From assembly GCA_012838315.1 (NCBI GenBank), contig DUPM01000010.1, positions 1 through 41,136 on the forward strand: 41,136 nt of DNA. The letters are read 5' to 3'. The number at the start of each line of letters is the position of its first letter. Position 1 is the first letter of the stretch. The stretch comes from Clostridiaceae bacterium (GTDB taxonomy: Bacteria; Bacillota; Clostridia; Saccharofermentanales; Saccharofermentanaceae). Positions 25,915-34,667 of this stretch are shown here, piece by piece. Made by a program: the position numbers and the translations under genes. The notes beneath the pieces were generated by a model, which made no database searches, had not been told where the DNA came from, and worked only from the letters and a program-made list of their open reading frames with translations.

Positions 25915-25943
25915 GCCGCCTCATAACTAAGTTATGAGGCGGC
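25915..25943. terminator. Strong hairpin between convergent operons
   Basis: GCCGCCTCATAAC (25915-25927) pairs perfectly with GTTATGAGGCGGC (25931-25943) over 13 bp with a 3-nt TAA loop. It lies between serA and the convergent DUF2298 gene. T-runs on both sides are poor, but the position and strength suggest a shared terminator. Confidence 0.65.
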
Positions 25944-25989
25944 TTAATGCTATCCGGTCTTTTGATGTGGAAGATGCGGGAGAAAGAAA

Positions 25990-28638
25990 TTAGGAATTTA
26001 CTTTGACAATATAGAGGTCGTTAGTCTCGAATACGATTTGGCCGTGACTTTTGATTAAATCATCTTGAATGTTCGGAAAAACATTACGCTCTAGAAGTCC
26101 GACGATGATGTATTTGACCTCGTATTGATTGAGATATGACTGAACCAGCAAAACGTCCGTTGAAGTATAAATTTGTTCAACCGCAAATCTCCGTGGGTTA
26201 ATAATCTCTTGCCAGAGATCCGGCTTCTCCTTGTCCTGGACGAGCTCGTTATTATCAAGCACACCCTGGAAGCGCCACAACCATTCATGCGTGTACCAAC
26301 CAAAAATGGTTGGCAGACCGGTGTACGAAGACACGAGACAATTGTCAGTGTAGCTGTATCCGTAAGCCTCGACAATGTTGACGATTCCGGTGACATTGTC
26401 GTTGAGATAGTCGATTGCCTGAGCGTAAGACAAAAGGCTGCCGTGGCCCATATTGAGCTGCGGGCTGTTACGTATTTTCAAAGCGACAGTCCCGTCAATT
26501 CCCTTGTAATTGGTATACTTCAGATCCCCGGATCGTTGTTCTGTCGATACGAGAGGATAATGCATTGTGATGGCAAGCGAGGCAGATAAAAGAACGGCAA
26601 CGATCATTGCTGGTGCCGAATATGTTTGGATATTTTTTGTCTCTTTTCGGTATGAGAAAAAGCGCATTGTGATATATCCTGTAATGACCGACAAAATAAT
26701 GAAGGCCTGAAACGTGAATTTGAACATCGTATTGGCACGCTTGTAGTCACCACCGTAAATATCGACAACGTAGAATAATTCTGGAAGAAGAAGCATGATG
26801 AATCCGACTGCAGCAAGTCCGCACACAAACAAATCGGCAGGATTTATGGCGTTGAAAAAGCGCGAAATGATGCATGATGGAGAAGTTTTTATCTCAGACT
26901 TTGAAGACGGTTGTCGTAATTTACGAGAAGACAAGATAATGACAAATACGATAAACAAAATCGCAAATGTGAAATGAACCCCCCAGACCATAAAAAACTG
27001 ATATATTCCGGTGCGGGATTCGACGGGCAGCAATGCGCTTGAAATCATATCAAAATTGACATGAAATGGCATGGATAGGCCGAAGGCAAATGTGAAAATA
27101 AATGACAAGACCATTGATGTTCGACTGAGCGCACACGGGAAGGCGGAGGTGAGTATTAACGATACGCACAACACAATCATCTGGAATATGAAGTGGCGCT
27201 CGGGCTGTGCGGAATATTTGAGGTATACAAATAGAATAGCGAACATTTCAATGGCAAAAATGATTGCGCCGGGCCATGTCGAAAAGTGTTTGGAAAAGAG
27301 AGTTTTGGCGATAAGAATTGCCATGGCCGAAGCAATGAAGTATATGAGAAAATCCCAGTAGTTGCACATTGTACAGATGGCGAGAAGTGATGCAATCACA
27401 ATGTAGTGATATGAAAACAACGAAGATATTTCAAATCGGGCTTGTTGAACAGATTCTTTTCGCGAGAGCCCGAAAAGCGTGAAAGAGGAGGGGTCTTTTT
27501 CGCTGATGGGACTAGACGTAACGACGACGAATAGAACGGCTAATATCAGCAGGATGACCATTGTACCTACATAATGCGCGTGTAAATCTCCAATCAGATA
27601 GGAATAGTATGGGAATTCATGAATCGTGTAATCGCCGTTTTGGATTAGTTCTCCGGCAGCATTGACGATACGCGAATCCGGATTATGTCCGATGAATCGA
27701 GTTGAGTTGGGATAGAAAAAGGAGTCTGTCTTACCGGTATTAATTCCCAGGCGAGATAAAAAACGCAGGAAAACATTTCCGATGCTTTTTTCGTCGTAGA
27801 AAAATGAATGGGCATTGCCAAAGAAGCAAACGGAAAATGCGCTGACTAAACCGGCAATAGCGCGAAATGAGGATGGCGCCTTGACGCCTTTCTGAACAGA
27901 GTAATCAAATAGCATGCTACTCAAACCGAATGCCATGATAAATGCAATCGCGAGTGTCGTGCAAATGGACATCATATATGTTACGGATGTGGACAAACCA
28001 CTGAGTCGAGTGATGAAGGCGTAAATGTATTGTCCATAATAATAATAATTAATGCTACTGCCGGCCAGCCAAGGATCGGGCGCCGGCAGCGAGTTCGTAC
28101 GAACCAGCGAGTTAAGAAATGCATAATCCATGAACTTTTCTTCGCCATTGATTTCAGGAAAAAAGCCTTTGATGTAACAAAGAAAGAGTAATACAACAAG
28201 AAACATGAGCTCGACTATGATGATCTCGTCGCGGTCTTTTACGGATTTGAGCGCGGAAATCGCGTGCGTGCGGGTGTCTTTCTTTCCCCAAGACACCACG
28301 CCTATGAGTAATACAGAAATTGAAATACTGAAGATGTTTAAAGGGACAATCTTAAGGTAAACCAGTGTCCAGACTAGAAACGACGGCAACAGTATGCCGA
28401 TCGCCTTGCTGAAAGCGTAGCCCTTGCCCTGATAGCGTGAAAATATACTCGAAGTCAGCGGATAGACTGTCAGCCCGAGGACGAGTGTGGTAATCCACCA
28501 ACGAAAAATGGACATCGCATCTTTTCCGACCCGGATGAATAATAAAACGGAAACGAGCCCAAGAACGGATATTAAGAGTATTGATAGGGGACTCGGAGTA
28601 TCAGTTCGAACGATATGTGTTTTTAAATGGCGTACCAT
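25990..28638 (-). CDS. DUF2298 (Chlor_Arch_YYY) multi-pass membrane protein
   Basis: 882 residues, more than a dozen hydrophobic helices. The family marker runs FMDYAFLNSLVRTNSLPAPD, then DPWLAGSSINYYYYGQY (the Tyr run that names the family), IGDLHAHYVG and ANTMFKFTFQAFIILS. The overall plan, with many helices and acidic or aromatic outside loops, resembles GT-C glycosyltransferases, so a role with lipid-linked sugars is an inference; no activity is proven to my knowledge. The C-terminal outside domain (about 730-882) contains GWYTHEWLWR. GGAGGAG stands 2 nt before the ATG. It is the third gene after DUF1015 and the FAD oxidoreductase, but also has its own candidate promoter. Confidence 0.88.
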   Translation of the reverse strand: MVRHLKTHIVRTDTPSPLSILLISVLGLVSVLLFIRVGKDAMSIFRWWITTLVLGLTVYPLTSSIFSRYQGKGYAFSKAIGILLPSFLVWTLVYLKIVPLNIFSISISVLLIGVVSWGKKDTRTHAISALKSVKDRDEIIIVELMFLVVLLFLCYIKGFFPEINGEEKFMDYAFLNSLVRTNSLPAPDPWLAGSSINYYYYGQYIYAFITRLSGLSTSVTYMMSICTTLAIAFIMAFGLSSMLFDYSVQKGVKAPSSFRAIAGLVSAFSVCFFGNAHSFFYDEKSIGNVFLRFLSRLGINTGKTDSFFYPNSTRFIGHNPDSRIVNAAGELIQNGDYTIHEFPYYSYLIGDLHAHYVGTMVILLILAVLFVVVTSSPISEKDPSSFTLFGLSRKESVQQARFEISSLFSYHYIVIASLLAICTMCNYWDFLIYFIASAMAILIAKTLFSKHFSTWPGAIIFAIEMFAILFVYLKYSAQPERHFIFQMIVLCVSLILTSAFPCALSRTSMVLSFIFTFAFGLSMPFHVNFDMISSALLPVESRTGIYQFFMVWGVHFTFAILFIVFVIILSSRKLRQPSSKSEIKTSPSCIISRFFNAINPADLFVCGLAAVGFIMLLLPELFYVVDIYGGDYKRANTMFKFTFQAFIILSVITGYITMRFFSYRKETKNIQTYSAPAMIVAVLLSASLAITMHYPLVSTEQRSGDLKYTNYKGIDGTVALKIRNSPQLNMGHGSLLSYAQAIDYLNDNVTGIVNIVEAYGYSYTDNCLVSSYTGLPTIFGWYTHEWLWRFQGVLDNNELVQDKEKPDLWQEIINPRRFAVEQIYTSTDVLLVQSYLNQYEVKYIIVGLLERNVFPNIQDDLIKSHGQIVFETNDLYIVKVNS

Positions 28639-28684
28639 ATCTCCTCCAAGAGCAAATAGTTGCTACTGAACATCATCACATTTT

Positions 28685-28712
28685 ATCATATAGCATTGAT
28701 ATCTGCAGACAA
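28685..28712 (-). promoter_or_regulatory. Possible internal promoter of the DUF2298 gene
   Basis: On the minus strand, TTGTCT (28707-28712), a 16-bp spacer, then TATGAT (28685-28690). It lies in the 76-nt gap after the FAD oxidoreductase gene. Confidence 0.45.
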
Positions 28713-28714
28713 TC

Positions 28715-29803
28715 TTACGAGCAAATGTAATCGACAGGCGCGGAACCGGATACCGGTCGAATGGTTAGACGATTATCCCGAATGCGGTCGGCGATATCGT
28801 TTGCCAAAGCAACGCATGAATCCATTCTATATTCAGAGTTGCCGGATGAATTACCAATCATGGCCAAGCTACAAATGTAGAGGCCGGGAAGCGGGGTCGA
28901 GATGGAAGTCTCGGGAAAAGCAATCGGCAATGCATATCGCGTTCTCGTGAGTCGCCACGTTTTTATGTCAGAACGAAGCAAAGTCGGATTCGTCTTCTGG
29001 AGCGCTTTGAAGTAAGATTTAAAGACTTCTGAATCGGACTGTGTCCACATAGGATGTGTCGTTTGAAACGAACCCGATAAATATAGGATGTGACCACCGT
29101 ATTTTCGTTCTCCTACGAGATTCGAATGCTGGATTATGCGCTGAAAAGGATAATGGTCCTCGTTAAATGGGCGAGAAAAACATCCCGTTAATGGCGATTT
29201 CATGACCAAGAGCAATGTCATGTTCGCCCGATATGTCACGTCCATGAGAGAGTCGCGATAATCTGTGGGCAAGTCAAGGCTGTGAGTAATGTGCGCCAAA
29301 TTTCGGCACGAACCGGTAAACAAAACATCGTCGCAATCGATAAGCACAGAAGTACAATCGGCCAGAACGCAAGTAATCTGATAGGTATCTTTATCTTCGT
29401 TGCAAACCAAAGAGATATCAAGCGCAGTATATCCGTAATATATGATGCCGCCGTCGTCGGTGATTTCTTGGGTCAAAGCGGACACAAGTGTGTGGAATCC
29501 GCGTTCCGGATAACCCAATTTTTTGCGCCCCGCACGACCGTACCAATAGGAATCAAACCATGAGATGTCATCGAATAAACCCAATTCTTTGAATAGTGAA
29601 AGCATATTCCGGTCGTTTTTCCGAAGATGATGAGGGATGAGCTCTAAATATTCATGTCCGATACGCATCGAGGACAATGTGCCACCGGCCGTAGAATGTT
29701 GCTCCACAACTAATACCCTAAACCCATTGCGGGCGAGCTTTCTTGCGGCTACAAGACCGGTCAGCCCGGCGCCGATGACACAAATCGAAGGACGATGCGG
29801 CAT
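28715..29803 (-). CDS. FAD-dependent oxidoreductase (amine-oxidase/protoporphyrinogen-oxidase-like)
   Basis: 362 residues. The N-terminal ADP-binding fold is ICVIGAGLTGLVAARKLARNG, ending in VVEQHSTAGGTLSSM, typical of the amine-oxidase type of flavoproteins. The C-terminal GLYICSLAMIGNSSGN resembles the second FAD contact seen at the end of this fold. At 362 residues it is short for the family (usually 420-480). The substrate is unknown. The ATG overlaps the DUF1015 stop by 1 nt, so coupling is tight. Its place next to DUF2298 suggests work on a glycolipid or polyprenyl intermediate, but that is inference. Confidence 0.8.
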   Translation of the reverse strand: MPHRPSICVIGAGLTGLVAARKLARNGFRVLVVEQHSTAGGTLSSMRIGHEYLELIPHHLRKNDRNMLSLFKELGLFDDISWFDSYWYGRAGRKKLGYPERGFHTLVSALTQEITDDGGIIYYGYTALDISLVCNEDKDTYQITCVLADCTSVLIDCDDVLFTGSCRNLAHITHSLDLPTDYRDSLMDVTYRANMTLLLVMKSPLTGCFSRPFNEDHYPFQRIIQHSNLVGERKYGGHILYLSGSFQTTHPMWTQSDSEVFKSYFKALQKTNPTLLRSDIKTWRLTRTRYALPIAFPETSISTPLPGLYICSLAMIGNSSGNSEYRMDSCVALANDIADRIRDNRLTIRPVSGSAPVDYICS

Positions 29804-31131
29804 TAGTCGACTCCTATTACTATTGATTTGGCTTCCATATAGTATCGCTTTTCGAGTGCTTCTCCCATTGAAAACGTTTTTCTCGGGTATATACCAATTG
29901 AAGAAAGCGTTGGGAAAAAATCGGTTTTATATATCGGCGGCAAGATAAAACCGAGTCCGTCTTTCTCGGACAACGCTTCAACCACGTCCGCACCGTGAAT
30001 ATAATCGACTCGGATGGCGCCGTTTTGGGAGGTAAAGTCATCAAGAAAAATCTGGAGCGTGCCGACTGCAAGAGGGTGAACCGGCTTTAATATTTCGATC
30101 CGGTAGTATAACTTGGCGATGGTAGCAAAAAAGACCTGGCCTTCACACTCTGAAAAGACATCCACGGATGCGCTATCCGCCTGTGAAATAACTACATTGT
30201 CTTCACCGAAATATGCGGTGAGAGCCGTCGCAAAAGTCTCGTAATCGAGTCCGAAGACCATACGATGGATGGGCTCGAAATCAAGGCCCTCGTCGTGGAT
30301 ATTAACGACTTCTACGAGTGCAAAGCGAGCCGGGTGAACGCGGTATTCTTCAGCACTCAAGCCAGCTTTGATTGAATCCCAATGCGCTTTGGCAGTGGCC
30401 AGAGAGTGGTTACCGTCCCCGACAGCAAAAAGAAAACCGTCTTGAGAGGCATCCAAGAGATTGGATAGACCATCGACGATGACGCGGAAAGCCGAAGAGT
30501 CCGCTGAAGCGTAATAACCTCGCAAGTGTCCGCCGTTCATCATCAATTCGGTATCGTACACAATCGCATCAGACTGGTCCTTGAGGATGGAATAAGCCGC
30601 TTCCACGACCGTTTTATCCGGATCGTCAATCAGCAACATGATGTGTGGAATTTCAACTGCGGCGTCTTTGCGTATCCGAACTCTCGGAGGAATACGGGAC
30701 AGTACTGTGCCTTCTGTAGCGCGAATGCGACTTTTTGTTCCGGGCGTAAAATCATATTGATCCAGATCGACACTAAGCACAATACCCTTGCGAGAAGGGT
30801 GAAGAGGTGTCTTTCGATCAACTAATATGACTCCGGGTTCTTTTTTTTCGAGAATATCGTCACGAAGATATGACGAAATATTATGGTTAATCAACTCAAT
30901 CATTACGGAAATATGCTTCTCGTCCAACGACTCCAGAAACACTTCAGGCAAGACCATTTTAAGGGTTGAAGGCGATTCGCCGACTGTCTCGGCAACGCTT
31001 TTCCAGTAATCCGGTTCCGATGTGAATTGATCACAAGCGATGACCGCCCAACGGCTGAGATCAACTGAAGATTTTGGAAGAAGAATTTCGGGAGCTGCAA
31101 CCGCTAATTTTTTCAAAAATACTGAATTCAT
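29803..31131 (-). CDS. DUF1015-family protein, possibly linked to serine metabolism
   Basis: 442 residues. The motifs WAVIACDQFTSEPDYW, DRKTPLHPSRKGIVLSVDL, FAVGDGNHSLATAKAHWD and DYIHGADVV are those of DUF1015. The DGNHSLA segment is the conserved core and may be an active site. To my recollection, genes of this family often sit beside serA and aminotransferase genes in clostridia, suggesting a role in serine metabolism; here the gene is on the other strand about 4 kb from serA. I chose the ATG at 31131, with GAGG 5 nt upstream; a longer in-frame start at 31170 lies upstream of the ribosome site. Confidence 0.85.
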   Translation of the reverse strand: MNSVFLKKLAVAAPEILLPKSSVDLSRWAVIACDQFTSEPDYWKSVAETVGESPSTLKMVLPEVFLESLDEKHISVMIELINHNISSYLRDDILEKKEPGVILVDRKTPLHPSRKGIVLSVDLDQYDFTPGTKSRIRATEGTVLSRIPPRVRIRKDAAVEIPHIMLLIDDPDKTVVEAAYSILKDQSDAIVYDTELMMNGGHLRGYYASADSSAFRVIVDGLSNLLDASQDGFLFAVGDGNHSLATAKAHWDSIKAGLSAEEYRVHPARFALVEVVNIHDEGLDFEPIHRMVFGLDYETFATALTAYFGEDNVVISQADSASVDVFSECEGQVFFATIAKLYYRIEILKPVHPLAVGTLQIFLDDFTSQNGAIRVDYIHGADVVEALSEKDGLGFILPPIYKTDFFPTLSSIGIYPRKTFSMGEALEKRYYMEAKSIVIGVD

Positions 31132-31160
31132 ATAAACCTCGTTTGCACTTTGTAAACGGT

Positions 31161-31169
31161 ATTGTATCA
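31161..31169 (-). promoter_or_regulatory. Extended -10 promoter of the DUF1015 operon
   Basis: The minus strand reads TGATACAAT, a -10 box (TACAAT) with TGn, about 30 nt before the DUF1015 ATG. No good -35 is present. Confidence 0.5.
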
Positions 31170-31286
31170 CAGATTGATGGACGGCTGCACACCCAATAAC
31201 GCCTGGAAACGCATTTTTCGAGGTGAAATATTTGTTGAGTACATTGAAACCTGCAGTTTATGCGCGATGCTTAAGTCTGCCTCGAA

Positions 31287-32579
31287 TTATGCGCGAATAC
31301 GAGATAATTTCTGAGCATAAACGGCAAACAACAATAGAAAGATCAACGCAAAGACAGGAATCAAGTGAAGCGTTGTCGCATCGGCAACCAAAGCAACCAA
31401 AATCGGGAGGAGGGTGTATCCGATGTTGGCAAAACCCATCTGATAGCCGGTGGCAATCATCGCAAACGATCCAAAGCGAAGTGGTGTATCTTGCATGACA
31501 CAGGGATAAAGTGGTGCGAACCCAAAACCAATCAGCGCAATACCGACTGGACACAAAACATATGGATAAAAGGGAATGATCAATATAAGAAAGCCGACTA
31601 AGCTGATTGCAATACCGATTTTTATCGCGCGAGTCGTTCCGAGTTTTTCTACAAAAAATCCAATAAGAATTCGGCCGATTGTAATTGCCGCATAGTACAA
31701 AGATACCCATAATCCGGCACTTTTAACGGTCACGTGGCGAACTTCTCGAAAATATGTTGCGCTCCATAATCCGAGTACGGCCTCGGCACCAACGTAAAAG
31801 AAAAACGTGGCGACGGCATAGAATAAACCCTTGCGCGAAGTCATTTCGGATGCCGCCAGCCGGAGTTTTGCCCCGATGAAAGATATCGGATTTGAAAGCC
31901 GAACGTCCTTCGCTTTACGGTCTGGGGATTCCGGATTAGGTTCAAGCGATTTTTCGACAGAGGGCACCGGGGTTTCAATTTTGTCGTGGGAGGAAACAGA
32001 TGGTTCAGTTTCCGGGAGCGGTCGAGCATCATGAATGTTCCACACGCGCAGTGACAAAAAGAAAATGACGGCCAAAACAAGTTGGATGACTCCGACGATA
32101 TGATAGCCATTGCGCCAAGAGCCGAGAGATGTGATGGCAAAGGTCATCAATAATGGACCGGCAAAGGCACCGAGCCCCCAGAAGGCATGAAGCCAGTTCA
32201 TGTGCTTGGAAGTGAAGTGCCTCGCCACATAGTGGTTCATTGCTGCATCAACAGCGCCGGCGCCGAATCCCATCGGAATCGTCAACAAGACCAGAAACCA
32301 AAAACTACCGGAAAAGCCATAAAGAAATATCGATGCTCCGGTAAGCAAACAACTGAAGAGCACCAACGGACCGGTCTTCATTCGCTTGAGGATGTGGCCG
32401 CTCGAAAAAGACGCAATTGTTGAGCCGATTGTACCGACAATGGTCAAAAAGCCTGCTCCAGCCAGAGGCAAGTCGAAAGTGATGCGCATCTCCGGCCAAG
32501 CAACGCCGGTTAGCCCATCGGGTAAACCAAGGCTTAAGTAAGCCAAGTAGATGACAATGAGCAATAAAATGGTTGCCAT
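31287..32579 (-). CDS. Major facilitator superfamily transporter
   Basis: 430 residues with 12 probable helices in two six-helix halves. The central cytosolic loop (about 190-230) is long, polar and rich in Pro, Ser and Glu. YLSLGLPDGLTGVAWPEMR and GFGAGAVDAAMNHYVARHF are typical of the FucP/YfkF-like group of MFS proteins; the second resembles the sugar-transporter members. The cargo is unknown. A modest GAAGGGCG ribosome site precedes the ATG. The gap to the DUF1015 gene is 155 nt with its own promoter, so co-transcription is doubtful. Confidence 0.88.
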   Translation of the reverse strand: MATILLLIVIYLAYLSLGLPDGLTGVAWPEMRITFDLPLAGAGFLTIVGTIGSTIASFSSGHILKRMKTGPLVLFSCLLTGASIFLYGFSGSFWFLVLLTIPMGFGAGAVDAAMNHYVARHFTSKHMNWLHAFWGLGAFAGPLLMTFAITSLGSWRNGYHIVGVIQLVLAVIFFLSLRVWNIHDARPLPETEPSVSSHDKIETPVPSVEKSLEPNPESPDRKAKDVRLSNPISFIGAKLRLAASEMTSRKGLFYAVATFFFYVGAEAVLGLWSATYFREVRHVTVKSAGLWVSLYYAAITIGRILIGFFVEKLGTTRAIKIGIAISLVGFLILIIPFYPYVLCPVGIALIGFGFAPLYPCVMQDTPLRFGSFAMIATGYQMGFANIGYTLLPILVALVADATTLHLIPVFALIFLLLFAVYAQKLSRIRA

Positions 32580-32610
32580 AAACGCCCTTCATATCGGAGA
32601 TATATTCATC

Positions 32611-32638
32611 ATTATATCTGAAATGTGCATTTTTTCGA
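32611..32638 (-). promoter_or_regulatory. Promoter of the MFS transporter gene
   Basis: On the minus strand, TCGAAA (32633-32638), a 16-bp spacer, then a perfect TATAAT (32611-32616), about 30 nt before the ATG. Confidence 0.55.
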
Positions 32639-32700
32639 TCAGGATTGATTGATAATGTGGGTGAAGCAACTATCGCTTTTCGACCAGAAAGAAATAGGGA

Positions 32701-32729
32701 TTGCGAAAAATTGTAACATGTGTTATACA
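32701..32729 (+). promoter_or_regulatory. Promoter of the GntR operon with overlapping inverted repeat
   Basis: TTGCGA (32701-32706), a 17-bp spacer, then TATACA (32724-32729) with TGn in front. Inside it lies TAACA-TG-TGTTA (32714-32725), a 12-bp inverted repeat reaching into the -10 box. This is a good candidate operator for the GntR protein encoded just downstream. Confidence 0.55.
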
Positions 32730-32762
32730 TGATGTAGAACAAACAAAAAAGGAGGCAATATA

Positions 32763-33152
32763 ATGATAATAGAAGTCGATTTTTCCGGAGACATTCCGAT
32801 TTATACTCAAGTGAGAGATCAGATTGTGATTGGAATCGCTTCAGGTCAGCTCCTTCCGGGGGAGGCATTGCCGTCCGTGCGGCGGCTGGCGGCCGATATC
32901 GGAATTAACGTTCATACAGTCAATAAAGCGTATGCCATTCTTCGGGACGAAGGTTTCGTAAAGATGGATCGCAGATCGGGTGCCAAAATTGCTGCGATGA
33001 CGAAAGAGGACGGACCATTTGCCGAACAACTGAAGAGTCGCCTATGTCCGTATATCGCAGAAGCCATTTGCAGACAGATGGAGAGGGAAGATTTTCAAGA
33101 CATCGTCGCCTCGCTCTTTAATCAACTTGAAAATACCGGAGGTAAGAAATAA
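32763..33152 (+). CDS. YtrA-type GntR-family transcriptional regulator
   Basis: 129 residues: an N-terminal winged helix-turn-helix (about 10-75) and only a short helical tail for dimerisation, which is the YtrA type. IPIYTQVRDQIVIGIASGQLL..G..LPSVRRLAADIGINVHTVNKAY is the diagnostic GntR pattern. AAAGGAGG lies 7 nt before the ATG. Its stop overlaps the start of the membrane-protein gene by 1 nt (TAATG), so it almost certainly regulates its own operon. The signal is unknown. Confidence 0.93.
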   Translation: MIIEVDFSGDIPIYTQVRDQIVIGIASGQLLPGEALPSVRRLAADIGINVHTVNKAYAILRDEGFVKMDRRSGAKIAAMTKEDGPFAEQLKSRLCPYIAEAICRQMEREDFQDIVASLFNQLENTGGKK

Positions 33153-34330
33153 TGAATGACACTTTATTGTTTTTATTTATCATCAATCTGTTTATGGTCT
33201 TTTTAACCGGCGGCTTGCTTGCCGTTATTCCATACATAACAAGTCAATCACCTCTTTTTGGAGTTCGTATTCCAGCGAATCAGGCCAAGCATCCACAGGT
33301 TATTTCGCTTAAGAGACGTTTTAGGATGGTTATATCCTTCGCGTCGTTGGTGGTCGCCGGATTGGTGGTTGTTCAATATATGTACGTTCCCCAAATGTCC
33401 ATCCTGACGGCGATATATGCGCCGCTAATCATTATTCTGATGCAATTCGTCGTCTATATTCCGTCATGGAAGAGAGCACTTTTAATCAAGGCAGAGCATC
33501 AATGGGCGCTTTCCGAAAAAGGCAGTGCGGACATGAAGTTAACGATGTCACGCCAGACTTTTTCGCAATTGCCTTGGGCGTGGTACATTGTGAGTGCCGT
33601 GCTTGCCATTGTGGCAATTATTGTTGGCCTATATCTTTACCCGACACTTCCGGACCAAATCGCTACGCACTGGGGTGCATCCATGGAAGCAGACAGTTGG
33701 TCCGAGAAAAGTCTGATGTCTGTGTTGGCGATGCCGTTATTTGCATTGGGTATGGCCATTTTTATGATGGTCAGCAATATGATGACTTGGAGAATGAAGC
33801 TGCAACTTAATCAGGAGGATCCGGCGCGATCTTACGCACAGCATCGTATATATCGCCGTTATCTGAGTCATGTGCTCGGCGCAATAACCGTTCTGATGAC
33901 ATTTATGTTTCTGTTTTTCTACGGGCTTGCTCTGGAATTGTGGTCGCCTTCAAAAACGCTGATGTATATCGCAATGGGTGTACCGACTGTTTTGATGATT
34001 GTTTTACCGCTAGGCCTGTCACTGAAAGTCGGTCAGGCCGGAAATAAGATTAATCCGGACATATTAGAGGTGGATCGTGCTTCGGTTGGGTTAATCCCAC
34101 AGGCGTCTTCAAGACCCAGTGTGAGCCGGCAAGACGATAGGTATTGGAAGCTGGGTATGTTCTATTACAACAAAGAAGATCCGACCCTTTTTGTCGAGGA
34201 TCGATTCGGTACGAATGGCGGTTTCAACTATGCTAGGCCTTTTGCATGGGTCTTTGTCGCATTGATCTTTCTATTGACTGTCGGAACCGTTATACTCACG
34301 ACATTCCTTTATTTGAATAGCAACATTTAA
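33152..34330 (+). CDS. DUF1648/DUF5808 multi-pass membrane protein
   Basis: 392 residues with about eight helices. The middle carries the DUF1648 motif LYPTLPDQIATHWGASMEADSW, shared with SdpI-type immunity proteins. The C-terminal YWKLGMFYYNKEDPTLFVEDR is the DUF5808 pattern and precedes a last helix. Such proteins are typically paired with YtrA-type GntR regulators in Firmicutes and are thought to act in envelope stress or immunity, but the function here is inferred. GGAGG lies 9 nt before the ATG. A clear terminator follows. Confidence 0.86.
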   Translation: MNDTLLFLFIINLFMVFLTGGLLAVIPYITSQSPLFGVRIPANQAKHPQVISLKRRFRMVISFASLVVAGLVVVQYMYVPQMSILTAIYAPLIIILMQFVVYIPSWKRALLIKAEHQWALSEKGSADMKLTMSRQTFSQLPWAWYIVSAVLAIVAIIVGLYLYPTLPDQIATHWGASMEADSWSEKSLMSVLAMPLFALGMAIFMMVSNMMTWRMKLQLNQEDPARSYAQHRIYRRYLSHVLGAITVLMTFMFLFFYGLALELWSPSKTLMYIAMGVPTVLMIVLPLGLSLKVGQAGNKINPDILEVDRASVGLIPQASSRPSVSRQDDRYWKLGMFYYNKEDPTLFVEDRFGTNGGFNYARPFAWVFVALIFLLTVGTVILTTFLYLNSNI

Positions 34331-34667
34331 TATATTCATCCTTAATGTCAGAAGGGCTGTCTCAAAAGGCTTATAACAAAGTCGGATGAGGCAGCCCTTT
34401 TTTGTTAATTAGGCAAACTTGGTGGGATTATAAGATTATTGAGGCGCCAATTTCGAGATATCGAATGTGCCGGAAAAGTTTGTAACATATGGCATTTATG
34501 AACAAGGAGAGGAGAATATTTATAATTATTTATAAATCTTTCACTCTATAGTCCCATGATTGGTACATCATAAATGATAAAATCAAACTAATGGACTGTA
34601 GTATTGCCGATCATCGAAACAGTCCGATTTTTCCAGAGCACTTCAGCCCATCATTTTGGAGGTAGTC
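34331..34667 (+). promoter_or_regulatory. 337-nt intergenic region before the WYL regulator: terminator, AT-rich inverted repeat, promoter and hairpin
   Basis: No gene. After the terminator at 34352-34404 there is an AT-rich inverted repeat, ATTTATAA (34518-34525) with TTATAAAT (34530-34537). An extended -10 promoter follows (TGATAAAAT, 34575-34583). Downstream, GGACTGT (34593-34599) pairs with ACAGTCC (34619-34625), and GATTTTT follows. This hairpin plus T-run sits right after the predicted start of transcription, so it could attenuate transcription or be an operator. The ribosome site is at about 34658. Confidence 0.55.
34352..34404 (+). terminator. Rho-independent terminator of the GntR-DUF1648 operon
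   Basis: AAGGGCTGTCTCA (34352-34364) pairs with TGAGGCAGCCCTT (34387-34399) over 13 bp with one G-U pair and a 22-nt loop. A T6 run ends it. Confidence 0.92.

Noticed and set aside
34491-34552. Very small reading frame (about 20 codons) starting ATGGCATTT in the region before the WYL regulator
   Set aside because: No ribosome site at proper distance and an AT-rich, low-complexity product; not supportable as a gene.
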